Assembly (NCBI GenBank): GCA_021780935.1
Contig: JAJXXT010000003.1
Span: 1-57,902, forward strand
Source of the DNA: Pseudomonadota bacterium
GTDB taxonomy: Bacteria > Pseudomonadota > Alphaproteobacteria > Acetobacterales > Acetobacteraceae
Reading direction: 5' to 3'
DNA: 57,902 nucleotides
Both the position numbers and the translations under genes were made by a program. Of this stretch, positions 47,796-55,818 are shown one piece after another. The stretch's first letter is position 1. Every line of letters begins with the position of its first letter. The notes beneath the pieces were generated by a model. That model was given only the letters and a program-made list of their open reading frames with translations, was not told where the DNA came from and searched no databases.

Positions 47796-49316
47796 CTACA
47801 TCGTTGCGCCCAGCGTCCATGGCGCGAACTCGTCGGCGCCGAAATCGTAGCTCTCGCTCCTGGTCCGCTCACCGGAGGCAACGCGCAACATCAGCTCGAA
47901 AACCCGCTCGCCGCATGCCGCCACACTCTCGTCACCGTCGGCGATGGTGCCGCAGTTCACGTCCATGTCCTCCTCCATGCGGCGGAACATCGGCGTGTTG
48001 GTCGCGAGCTTGATCGATGGGGCCGGCTTGCAGCCGAACACGCTGCCGCGGCCGGTGGTGAAGCAGACGAGGTTGGCCCCGCCCGCCACCTGGCCCGTCG
48101 CCGCCACCGGGTCGTAGCCTGGCGTGTCCATGAACACGAAGCCCCTGGCCTTCACTTCTTCGGCATAGGCCACGACATCGACGAGGTTGGTGCTGCCGGC
48201 CTTGGCCATCGCGCCGAGCGACTTTTCCAGGATGGTGGTCAGCCCGCCCGCCTTGTTGCCGGGCGAGGGGTTGGCGTTCATCTCGGCCCCCTCGCGGCGC
48301 GTGTAATCCTCCCACCAGCGCATCAGCGCCACCAGCTTCTCGCCCACCTCCCGGCTGACGGCGCGGCGGGTCAACAGGTGTTCCGCGCCATAGGTCTCGG
48401 GCGTCTCCGAGAGAATCACCGTGCCGCCATGGCGCACCACGAGGTCGCTTGCGGCACCGAGCGCCGGGTTCGCGGTGATGCCGGAATAACCGTCCGAGCC
48501 GCCGCATTGCAGGGCGACTGTGAGGTGCGAGGCCGGCACGTTCTCGCGCCGGACGCTGTTTGCGTCCGTCAGCGCCTCGCGCACGAAGGCGATCCCCGCC
48601 TCGACCGTCCGGCGGGTGCCGCCCATCTCCTGGATGTCCATGCTGCGCAGGCGCCCGGAGAGCTTCTGCTCCTGTATCAGCCCGCCGAGCTGGTTCACCT
48701 CGCAGCCGAGGCCCAGCACGATCACCGCGGCGAAATTCGGATGCCGCGCATAGCCGCCGAGGGTGCGCCGCAGCAGCGCCAGCGGCTCGTTCTGCGTCAT
48801 GCCGCACCCCGTCTTGTGCGTCAGCGCCACCACGCCATCGACATGCGGGTAGTCGGCCAGCGGATCGGCGCCGCCGAACGGGTTGCGCCGAAACGCATCG
48901 GCAACGAGCTGGGCGACGTGCGCCGAACAATTCACGCTGGTCAGGATGCCGATATAGTTGCGCGTCGCGACCCGCCCGTCCGGCCGGCGGATACCCATGA
49001 AATGCGCCGGCTGTTCAGCCGGAACCGTCGGGCGCGCATCGACACCCCAGGCATAGTCGCGGGCAAAATCGCCCATCGCGCAGTTATGCACATGCACATG
49101 CTCGCCGGGCCCGATCGGCTGCGTGGCGAAACCGATGATCTGGCCATAGCGGCGGACCGGTTCGCCCGGGGCGTGCGCGCGTACCGCGACCTTGTGCCCG
49201 GCTGGAATCCGTGCAGTCACGGGAATGCCCGCGACCTCCGTGCCGGGCAGCAATGTCGCCCGGGCGATGACGACCCCGTCGTCATCGTGCAGGCGGATGA
49301 ACAGCGGCGGTGCCAT
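47796..49316 (-). CDS. UxaA family dehydratase (altronate/galactarate dehydratase type)
   Basis: The 506 residues have an N-terminal SAF domain (about 1-95, ending VHVHNCAMGDFARDY) and the large UxaA catalytic region. Landmarks are RPDGRVATRNYIGILTSVNC, HKTGCGMTQNEPL, VLGLGCEVNQLGGL, GGSDGYSGITANPALG and PAPSIKLATNTPMF. The conserved cysteines C129, C174 and those further on could bind the metal. Family members dehydrate altronate or galactarate to 2-keto-3-deoxy acids. It lies 22 bp after the HpcH/HpaI aldolase gene, so dehydration and aldol cleavage are probably made from one transcript. Confidence 0.88.
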   Translation of the reverse strand: MAPPLFIRLHDDDGVVIARATLLPGTEVAGIPVTARIPAGHKVAVRAHAPGEPVRRYGQIIGFATQPIGPGEHVHVHNCAMGDFARDYAWGVDARPTVPAEQPAHFMGIRRPDGRVATRNYIGILTSVNCSAHVAQLVADAFRRNPFGGADPLADYPHVDGVVALTHKTGCGMTQNEPLALLRRTLGGYARHPNFAAVIVLGLGCEVNQLGGLIQEQKLSGRLRSMDIQEMGGTRRTVEAGIAFVREALTDANSVRRENVPASHLTVALQCGGSDGYSGITANPALGAASDLVVRHGGTVILSETPETYGAEHLLTRRAVSREVGEKLVALMRWWEDYTRREGAEMNANPSPGNKAGGLTTILEKSLGAMAKAGSTNLVDVVAYAEEVKARGFVFMDTPGYDPVAATGQVAGGANLVCFTTGRGSVFGCKPAPSIKLATNTPMFRRMEEDMDVNCGTIADGDESVAACGERVFELMLRVASGERTRSESYDFGADEFAPWTLGATM

Positions 49317-49338
49317 CGCGCGCGCCCCTCAGGCCTGG

Positions 49339-50115
49339 TCAGGCGATGCCCTTGCTGCCCTTGCGCGTCTCGGCCACCGCGGCACGGGCCGCCATCGCCA
49401 TCAACCCGCTGTCATTGGCGATGGTGACGAGGCGGAAACCCATGCCAATGGCGCGCGCGGCATAGGCCGCACCGCCGGTATGGATGCCGGCATGGATACC
49501 CCGCTTGCTGCATTCCTTGATGATCTTGTCGTAAATCTTGAGCATCTCCGGCTCCTCGCGGTCGAGCTTCGGCGCAAGCCCATAGGAGAAGCCGAGATCC
49601 GACGGGCCGATATAGACGCCGGCCACGCCCTCCACGTCGAGAATCGCCTCGAGGTTCTTCACCGCCGTGCGGGTCTCGATCATCGGCAGGCAGAGCACCT
49701 CGTCGTTGGCGACCTTCTGGTAGCTGGTCGCCTCGCCATACATGGCGGCGCGGATCGGGCCGTTGCTGCGCGTGCCCATCGGCGGATACTTGGCGGCCGC
49801 AACGAACGCCTCGGCCTCCTTCTTGGTGTTCACCATCGGGCAGATCACGCCGTAGGCACCACCGTCCAGCACCTTGCCGATGATGCCAGGCTCGTTCCAC
49901 GGCACGCGCACCATCGGCGTCACCGGATGCGCCTGCATCGCCTGGAAGCACGAGACCATGGAGAGGTAATCCTGCACACCGTGCTGCAGGTCGACGGTGA
50001 CGGAATCAAAGCCGCACTGGGCCATGACCTCCGCCGAAAACCCTGAGGGAATGGCAAGCCATCCGTTGACGATCGCTTTGCCCTCTGCCCAGCGCTTCTT
50101 GACGTTGTTGGCCAT
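49339..50115 (-). CDS. HpcH/HpaI family aldolase (2-keto-3-deoxy acid aldolase)
   Basis: Class II pyruvate aldolase of 258 residues. The catalytic base H45 (VDLQHGVQDY), the pyruvate-binding R70, and metal ligands E147 (CLPMIETRTA) and D173 (IGPSDLGFSYG) are all present. The family cleaves 2-keto-3-deoxy-rhamnonate, -galactarate or 4-hydroxy-2-oxoheptanedioate to pyruvate and an aldehyde. Pairing with the UxaA-type dehydratase 22 bp downstream supports a sugar-acid substrate. It is the last chromosomal gene before the tRNA-Leu scar and genomic island. Confidence 0.9.
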   Translation of the reverse strand: MANNVKKRWAEGKAIVNGWLAIPSGFSAEVMAQCGFDSVTVDLQHGVQDYLSMVSCFQAMQAHPVTPMVRVPWNEPGIIGKVLDGGAYGVICPMVNTKKEAEAFVAAAKYPPMGTRSNGPIRAAMYGEATSYQKVANDEVLCLPMIETRTAVKNLEAILDVEGVAGVYIGPSDLGFSYGLAPKLDREEPEMLKIYDKIIKECSKRGIHAGIHTGGAAYAARAIGMGFRLVTIANDSGLMAMAARAAVAETRKGSKGIA

Positions 50116-50346
50116 GGTACGTTTCTCCCGAAAAGCCGATGAATGATCAGGCTAAGCTCCGTCCGGGGCAGGGTCAAACCGCAGGCGGCCAAAAAGCCCA
50201 CGGTTTCATCCTCAGGGAGGGCTGGCGTGAGCAGCAAGCCGAGCACCGCCCCCTATCGATGCCGATGCGGTTCGTGCGGATCACCAGCGTGACCGCTCCG
50301 GGACATCCCGGCCAGCCGCTCCCAGAACTCCACCCGAAGATGTCAC

Positions 50347-50391
50347 CCGTTCGGGGTTGGGCCGTTCGGGGTTTGACCGTTTCGGGTCTGC
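50347..50391. repeat. three tandem 15-bp imperfect repeats
   Basis: CCGTTCGGGGTTGGG (50347-50361), CCGTTCGGGGTTTGA (50362-50376) and CCGTTTCGGGTCTGC (50377-50391) follow one another without gaps. They abut the 3' end of the truncated tRNA-Leu. Their function is unknown; they may be a slippage product or part of the original tRNA downstream region. Confidence 0.6.
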
Positions 50392-50448
50392 CCGCCGGGG
50401 GACTCGAACCCCCACGCCAAAGAGCCACGGATTTTAAGTCCGCTGCGT
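50389..50448 (-). pseudogene. 3' half of tRNA-Leu(UAA), probable island attachment site
   Basis: Minus strand, reading from 50448: the anticodon stem GCGGA/TCCGT with loop CTTAAAA (anticodon UAA at 50436-50434), a leucine-type long variable arm, a T arm GGGGG/CCCCC with loop TTCGAGT, the 3' acceptor strand GGCGGGC (50396-50390) and discriminator A at 50389. CCA is not encoded. Beyond 50448 the sequence diverges: the D arm GGTAGAC block and 5' acceptor strand are missing and AT-rich DNA follows. This is the displaced tRNA 3' end left when a tyrosine-recombinase element inserts into a tRNA gene. Confidence 0.85.
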
Positions 50449-50493
50449 GTTCTCCTATTCATTTGATTTCATTAGATTTTCTACCATGTCTTG

Positions 50494-50520
50494 GTGCTTA
50501 TGTGCTAATCTTTGTGCTTA
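50494..50520. repeat. three GTGCTWA direct repeats, possible integrase arm sites
   Basis: GTGCTTA at 50494-50500, GTGCTAA at 50502-50508 and GTGCTTA at 50514-50520 lie about 50 bp inside the tRNA scar. Short direct repeats flanking the core are typical arm-type binding sites of tyrosine integrases. This is inference from position only. Confidence 0.4.
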
Positions 50521-50628
50521 CGGCGCGAGAAATTCCACTTCCGCATTCCGGGGTATGCGGCTTCTTGCTGCTTAGGGAGGCGCTGCTCGGGTTGGATGAT
50601 GACGCGAAACGCTAGTCACGATTCGGGG

Positions 50629-50673
50629 GCAGCGTCAATTTTCGTGCCGAAAGCAGTGTCAAATTTGGAGCCG
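50629..50673. repeat. pair of 21-bp repeats, possible IS21-like end remnant
   Basis: Two 21-bp sequences, 50629-50649 (GCAGCGTCAATTTTCGTGCCG without its last base is below the 20-base limit) and 50653-50673, agree at 17 of 21 positions and are 24 bp apart. Multiple terminal repeats of about 20 bp are characteristic of IS21-family ends. No istA or istB is present, so at most this is a relic. Confidence 0.3.
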
Positions 50674-50849
50674 CGGCATTTAGCGGGAAAGAAGCTGTCC
50701 AGTCTCAGATTGGGTGGTCGAAATCGGGCCACCGAGTGACTGCTGACTTTGGCCCGAAACAGACCGGCGCGTTCTAAGATACGTAACGCGAAAAGAGCGT
50801 GTGGTGACTGATCGCTTGAAGCAATGAGCTTTCCACAATCATGAGGCTT

Positions 50850-53800
50850 TTAAAAAGTTCGCGTCACCCGGACCCCAGATGTTTGATCAAGGCTGAAATC
50901 GTGCCGCGCAGGCCGCTCCGTCACTAGATTGGTCGATAGCGGCGACCGAGCAACGGCATAGCCAGCGGGGTCGATCCAATCAATTCCATCGTCGGTAACG
51001 ATAGGTCGAACGTCGTAGCTCGCTCGTCGGCCGTCTACCCCGGTAAGCTCCGCGATACTGCTTCGGACAGCTTCCCTCTCCGGGCGGTCTCCCGTGTCGC
51101 GCTCGCGTTTCCAGGCAAGAAACTGCTGCGGATCGATCAAGACCTCGGCGGTGATGGGAATGCCGGTGCCAGCGAGCCACGCATCGAAATGCCGGCGTAA
51201 GCCTCGCGCCTCCTCGCGCGTCTTCGCCAGACCCTGAGCAAGCGCAAAAGCGACAAAAGGATCCAACGTCCCCCAGCGCAAGAGCTCGCGGAACCAGAAG
51301 CCGATCCATGGAAGGCCCGTCGTTGCCCGCCAAGTCTCAAGGGTGGGTGTCTCTAAGCCACCGGCATTCTGTCCCCACAGCTGTGCTACGGCGGCGCCAA
51401 CCGCAACACCCAGCCGGAATTCGAGATTGTCACCGACGAACCGTTGCCAGGTGCGTAGGTGCTCCGGGTCAGGCGGCACCGCGCCAGGCCGCAGCATCCA
51501 CCAGCCCATGACCGCTTCCCAATTAGCGAGAACCGCTTGATCACCAGCGGTATCGCGCACTTTAAAGCCGATCCCCGTCTCGTTGCGGAGCTGCTCAGCG
51601 AGTTCCCGGAACAACTCGAACCTCGCTTCGGCATCTGCAGCGCCATACTCGATCCCTCTCTGCAGCGCGGCGATGATTGCGGGCATGAGCGGCTCAAACC
51701 GCCGCCCGACGTATGGCGTGAAGCCGAAACGGTAGAGGCGCCGCCGTCGCTCGGCATCGGGATACAGTCGTTCGACGAAAGCCCGCCCGCGCCGGATAAA
51801 CAGCATCTCGAGGGCTGCTTCCCGTACGGCGGCGACATGGGTAAAAGTGCGTCGCCACAAGCTGCGCAGAAATAGCTCGGCGCTGGCGCCGTCGATCGGC
51901 GCCTCGGTGAGAAGGGAGAGCTCCTCGGTCGCTGCGAGGATGAACCCGTCGAGTTCGTCGAGGCTGTCGCCGAGCTGGTCGCGTGGGTCTCGCGAACCGC
52001 TAGCGAGGTTCACGCCGACCTGCTCGGGCAATGTGGCGTCCAGCCAAGCAAGAAGCGCCGCATCCGCCAACCCCAGCGTGTTACGGCACCGCGCCACGAT
52101 CGCATCTAACAGTGTTGCAAGCGGGCTCTGGATGTGGCCGCCTGCCTCCTCGTCCTGGAGGCGACGCAGGAGGCCGCGAAACTGCGCCTCTGCGGCGTTG
52201 ATCTGTTCGCGCTGCCTGTCGCGCTGGCTTTGCGCCGTAGTTGACGGCGCGATGGGCAGGACGACGAAAGTCATTCCCTCGATAGCTTCAGCAGCGCCGG
52301 GGCGGCCGGCGCGTCCCGCCAGATTGCGGAACTCGAAGGTCGAAATGGGTTCGACTTCAGGCGCCTCGGCTGCCGCGTCAAAGCCGCGGCGCACGAGGTT
52401 CGTGAGAAGAATGACGTCGAACGGAAGGTTCACCCCTTCGGTTAGGGTCGCGGTTGCAATGGTCAGAGGGCAAATCCGCCTCTCGATCAAACCGGTCATC
52501 AGGTGGCGAAGCCGCTGCGGCATCTGGCCGTGGCTGGTGGCAATGCCGCGGTCGAGGAGACGCAGTTCGAACGATGCAGCGCCGCAATAGTCAAGGCAAA
52601 CGGCTCGCGCTTCGTCAAATAGCGCGCGATCGTTCGCATCCGTAGCGAGCACGAAAGGTCGCAACGCGTCCCAGCCCGGCAGGACAAACGCTTCGGCGCA
52701 TCGTCGCATCAGACGCTCAGGCGACTGCATGACCGAGATTAGGATTCTGCGGCTGCCCTCTAGTAGATGGAGAGCGACCCACAGCGCATAGAGCTCGGTA
52801 TGGTGCGGCAGGCTGTTGCGGATTGGGGCCGGCGGTTGGGGTATGACCGGGATGCGTAGGGGCAGATAGACGGCTGCGTCACGTCCGCGTACGGACAGCG
52901 TTTGGCCATTGACTACCTCCAGCAGGGCCCGAGGCGGCGTCCGCGGATCACACTGCAGTGCCCCAATCACCTGGCGGCTGCTTCTGTAGCTCGTGCCGAC
53001 CGGCTGCGCATTGGAATCATTCTCGATCCATTGCGAGATGGGCGTGGCCGCGCCGCCGGCAACCGCGGTCAAGGCGATGCGCGCCATGCCCGGTTTTAGG
53101 ACGAGCAGTCGCGAGACCATCGCTTCGAGACGCATTGGACGACTAACGTGCTCGGCTAAATCCCGCCGCGCGCGGTCGTTGCCGGCGCTCACAATTTGGT
53201 GCGCTTCATCGATGACCAGAAGGCGCAACCGCCGGATCAGCAGGTGACCCACATAGCGCATCAACGCCTCGGCCTTCTCGACGGTAGCGATGAGGACCAC
53301 CGGACGGTCGACCGTGAGCCAATAGTCAGTGATACCCCAGTCGGCGCCGCCATAGAGGCCGGTGATGATCACATCCGCTCCAAGCTCACCCGTGAGCTTG
53401 CGCTCCACCTCGCCGGCGAGTGCTCGCGAGGGAACGAGATACAGGGCTAATGGCGCTTCACCGACCGCGGCTGTCAGCAGTAACTCCTTGACCAGCGCGA
53501 GATTGGCAATGAGGGTCTTGCCCGAGCCTGTCGGCGTGCACAGCGCGAAGCTGTCCTGCTCGATAAGCCGGTCGAGCCCCTGTATTTGCGACGTCCACAG
53601 AATGCCGCGTCCGCGCGCGAACTGCTCGCGGGCAAAGCGCCACATGCGCTGCCTTTCTGCAGGGGAGCGATCGGCGAGGCGCGCAACCCGACCATGGATA
53701 CTGTTCGCAGCGAAGCCGCGCGCGGTCGCCTCGACCAGCGTGAAGAGAAGCCAGAGCTCGTCGCAGGTCAGCCGAGTGGCGAGGGCCGAAAGGCTACTTA

Positions 53801-54512
53801 TTTTCGCCAGCGCCTGCTCGACGCGCCCACTATTCCCCTTGCGCACCGCGTCAGCAAACAGCCCGATCGAGCGGACGCTTTCGGCGATGAGATAGCGATC
53901 GATCTTGTTAGGTTGCGGCTCATCCGCCTCGGCTTCCTCGCTGGCTGGCGGCGCCGGATCGGCACGGTCCGCGGTCACGGCGAGAAGAGGCGCCGAGCCA
54001 GTGCGCCCGGTAAGCTCGGGGTGCGTGCGCCAGAATGCCGTAATCTCGCCGAGAACTGCCTCGAAGTCGGCGCGGAGAAATGCCGCCAACATCTGCCCAA
54101 TCGTCCCGGCGCCCTGAGAACCGCGCAAGAGGCTCGTGGCCATCGCCGGCAGTCCCGCGAGCTGGTAACTGCCAGCAGCCAACAACGCGACCGGCACGTC
54201 GAGTGTGACAAGATCGCCGGAGCGCGCCAGCCATTCGAGGAGCTCGGCCGCCCGATGGTAGCAACTCACCGCGTCCGCCGACTGCGGTCCGTCGACTTCC
54301 TGATATAGTTTCCCCGCGTGCAACAGCCGCCGCGCATCTGTCAGCTGCTCGCGCGATTCGGTTTCACCCCACCGGATGGGTGGAACCTGCCAGGAAATCT
54401 GGAGACTGCGGACGAATAGCCGCGCCTGATCCGCGGTTAGCTCATTGTCTGCCGCGCGATTGAAACGGAGCCGCCTGGCGAGCGCGCGGCGTTGTTCGTC
54501 TAGCCGCGCCAT
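50850..54512 (-). CDS. hamB: HamB-like Ski2-type superfamily 2 helicase (Hachiman antiphage system)
   Basis: A 1220-residue DExH helicase. Motif I is TPTGSGKT at 326-333, motif II DEAH at 435-438, motif IV-like SHGQMPQRLR near 660, motif V TATLTEGVNLP near 687-697 and motif VI NLAGRAGRPG at 730-739. The GVNLPF and AGRAGR pattern is typical of Ski2-like helicases. The first 300 residues have no motif I recognise, and a proline/glutamate-rich linker lies near 185-205. The C-terminal 450 residues are helical. The ATG at 54512 follows the TAG of the upstream DUF1837-like gene without a gap, so the two are surely co-translated. In Hachiman, HamB is a DNA helicase that senses DNA damage and releases the HamA nuclease; that role here is inference from the gene pair. 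Confidence 0.75.
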   Translation of the reverse strand: MARLDEQRRALARRLRFNRAADNELTADQARLFVRSLQISWQVPPIRWGETESREQLTDARRLLHAGKLYQEVDGPQSADAVSCYHRAAELLEWLARSGDLVTLDVPVALLAAGSYQLAGLPAMATSLLRGSQGAGTIGQMLAAFLRADFEAVLGEITAFWRTHPELTGRTGSAPLLAVTADRADPAPPASEEAEADEPQPNKIDRYLIAESVRSIGLFADAVRKGNSGRVEQALAKISSLSALATRLTCDELWLLFTLVEATARGFAANSIHGRVARLADRSPAERQRMWRFAREQFARGRGILWTSQIQGLDRLIEQDSFALCTPTGSGKTLIANLALVKELLLTAAVGEAPLALYLVPSRALAGEVERKLTGELGADVIITGLYGGADWGITDYWLTVDRPVVLIATVEKAEALMRYVGHLLIRRLRLLVIDEAHQIVSAGNDRARRDLAEHVSRPMRLEAMVSRLLVLKPGMARIALTAVAGGAATPISQWIENDSNAQPVGTSYRSSRQVIGALQCDPRTPPRALLEVVNGQTLSVRGRDAAVYLPLRIPVIPQPPAPIRNSLPHHTELYALWVALHLLEGSRRILISVMQSPERLMRRCAEAFVLPGWDALRPFVLATDANDRALFDEARAVCLDYCGAASFELRLLDRGIATSHGQMPQRLRHLMTGLIERRICPLTIATATLTEGVNLPFDVILLTNLVRRGFDAAAEAPEVEPISTFEFRNLAGRAGRPGAAEAIEGMTFVVLPIAPSTTAQSQRDRQREQINAAEAQFRGLLRRLQDEEAGGHIQSPLATLLDAIVARCRNTLGLADAALLAWLDATLPEQVGVNLASGSRDPRDQLGDSLDELDGFILAATEELSLLTEAPIDGASAELFLRSLWRRTFTHVAAVREAALEMLFIRRGRAFVERLYPDAERRRRLYRFGFTPYVGRRFEPLMPAIIAALQRGIEYGAADAEARFELFRELAEQLRNETGIGFKVRDTAGDQAVLANWEAVMGWWMLRPGAVPPDPEHLRTWQRFVGDNLEFRLGVAVGAAVAQLWGQNAGGLETPTLETWRATTGLPWIGFWFRELLRWGTLDPFVAFALAQGLAKTREEARGLRRHFDAWLAGTGIPITAEVLIDPQQFLAWKRERDTGDRPEREAVRSSIAELTGVDGRRASYDVRPIVTDDGIDWIDPAGYAVARSPLSTNLVTERPARHDFSLDQTSGVRVTRTF

Positions 54513-55568
54513 CTAAGGGGCGCTCCATAGGCTTGCGTAGAGTTGCTCGATGAACGGGCTCCCGTCCTCCACGACGAGCTCAACCACTTGTAGCGGGCGC
54601 GCCGCATTATATTCAGCGGGCGGAGCGGAGGTGGGAAGATAGCATTCGCCGGCGGCGCGCGCTCTGGCCCTGTTGCCCGCGATGAACACATAGTCCGTGC
54701 GCGGCAACGGAGCTGCGCCGATCAGCAGCGCCTCGTCAAGCGAGACAATCGCCTCCGCAAAATCATTGGGCGCCTTCTCGCGCAGGAGCCTACTGAGCTG
54801 CTCCAACCCCTCGGGGACGGGCAAGGCCCCGTTGATGTTAGCCCATACACCGTTGCCCGAGCGGACACGCGCGTGGGGCGCCCCGGTCCATCCGCCGAGC
54901 ATCACCTCGTCCATGACGGCAGGAGTCAGCGACGCACGCCACTTCGCCTCGCCGGCTATGAATCGGACGACCGCTCTCGTTTCGGGGTCGATGCCGAGCG
55001 CAATGAAGTCGTTGCCGTGCCGCCCAGAAATCTGGCGTATCCTATTGGGGTCCCGCGCTAAGTTGAATATGTAGGTACCGGCCTGGGTATGGTAACGAAA
55101 TAGGAAAATGGGGATCGTCCATCGGTGACTACCGACGAACTGAAAAGACTCCACCATCAATCCCGCCATCACCTCGCCGAACAGACCTTTCTGCGCACTG
55201 GGGGGCAGACAGCTGGGATATTGGGCGTGCGCACCGGGCGCATCTGCATCGGGATGGAGGTCGATCCGTGCGGCGGCGTGAAAAACCTCCCGAGCATCTG
55301 CGTGTGCAGATTCGAAATATGCTCGCAGCGCATTGGCCAATTGCGCATCCGGCGCGATTACCTGTTCGAGAAGGAGATGACCGTAGGTTCCATTAACGTT
55401 CTCCACCTCGTGCAGCCAGCGCTTGAGGTCAGCGATGGGGGGAAGGCAATTGTGCAGCATCGTTGTGCTAACTCGTTTATCAATCCAACGTACCAGATAG
55501 CAGGTCGCGCGACGAATCGCGAAGTCAGTATTTTTCGGTTTCCGTTCCAGACTGCGTATTGGGCTCAT
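54513..55568 (-). CDS. hamA: HamA-like DUF1837 putative nuclease (Hachiman antiphage system)
   Basis: A 351-residue protein with the order of motifs expected for a DUF1837 nuclease: LFGEVMAGLMVE around E132, GNDFIALGID around D187, and the GEAK motif (FIAGEAKWRA) with E207 and K209. Together these resemble a PD-(D/E)xK active site. It directly precedes the helicase gene (TAG-ATG), the arrangement of hamA-hamB and of the related abpA-abpB. Neither the ATG at 55568 nor the one at 55460 has a strong ribosome binding site; the longer form is given, and the first 36 residues may not be translated. Family membership rests on motif order and context, not on a profile search. Confidence 0.65.
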   Translation of the reverse strand: MSPIRSLERKPKNTDFAIRRATCYLVRWIDKRVSTTMLHNCLPPIADLKRWLHEVENVNGTYGHLLLEQVIAPDAQLANALRAYFESAHADAREVFHAAARIDLHPDADAPGAHAQYPSCLPPSAQKGLFGEVMAGLMVESFQFVGSHRWTIPIFLFRYHTQAGTYIFNLARDPNRIRQISGRHGNDFIALGIDPETRAVVRFIAGEAKWRASLTPAVMDEVMLGGWTGAPHARVRSGNGVWANINGALPVPEGLEQLSRLLREKAPNDFAEAIVSLDEALLIGAAPLPRTDYVFIAGNRARARAAGECYLPTSAPPAEYNAARPLQVVELVVEDGSPFIEQLYASLWSAP

Positions 55569-55818
55569 AGTGACAAACAGCAGCCATTGCAGGCCTAATG
55601 GCCGGGCATTTGGAAGAGCGACCCACCGAGACGAACGACCAGGATTGGGTGCAGAACCCTATACAAAACCTGGAACGCTACGACCAGACTTCGAATTGAG
55701 ATTAGAGTTTGATCTGCAAGACTGTGTTGAGCAGCACTTTTCCCAGCCGGTATTAACGTCGCTTTAGGCGCGCCGCGCAGTTCGTCCCGTGGAGATATAT
55801 TCAATGGAAAAGGGCCAC

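Larger units (their letters stand above)
50449..50849. other. gene-free island margin
   Basis: About 400 bp between the tRNA scar and the helicase gene. I find no credible gene; short open frames here are low in similarity to anything. It holds three short direct repeats (50494-50520) and a pair of 21-bp repeats (50629-50673), listed separately. The first 80 bases are strongly AT-rich. Confidence 0.6.

Noticed and set aside
50512..50739. Short frame of 75 residues in the island margin.
   Set aside because: No ribosome binding site and no recognisable similarity; it runs through the 21-bp repeats, which suggests noncoding DNA.
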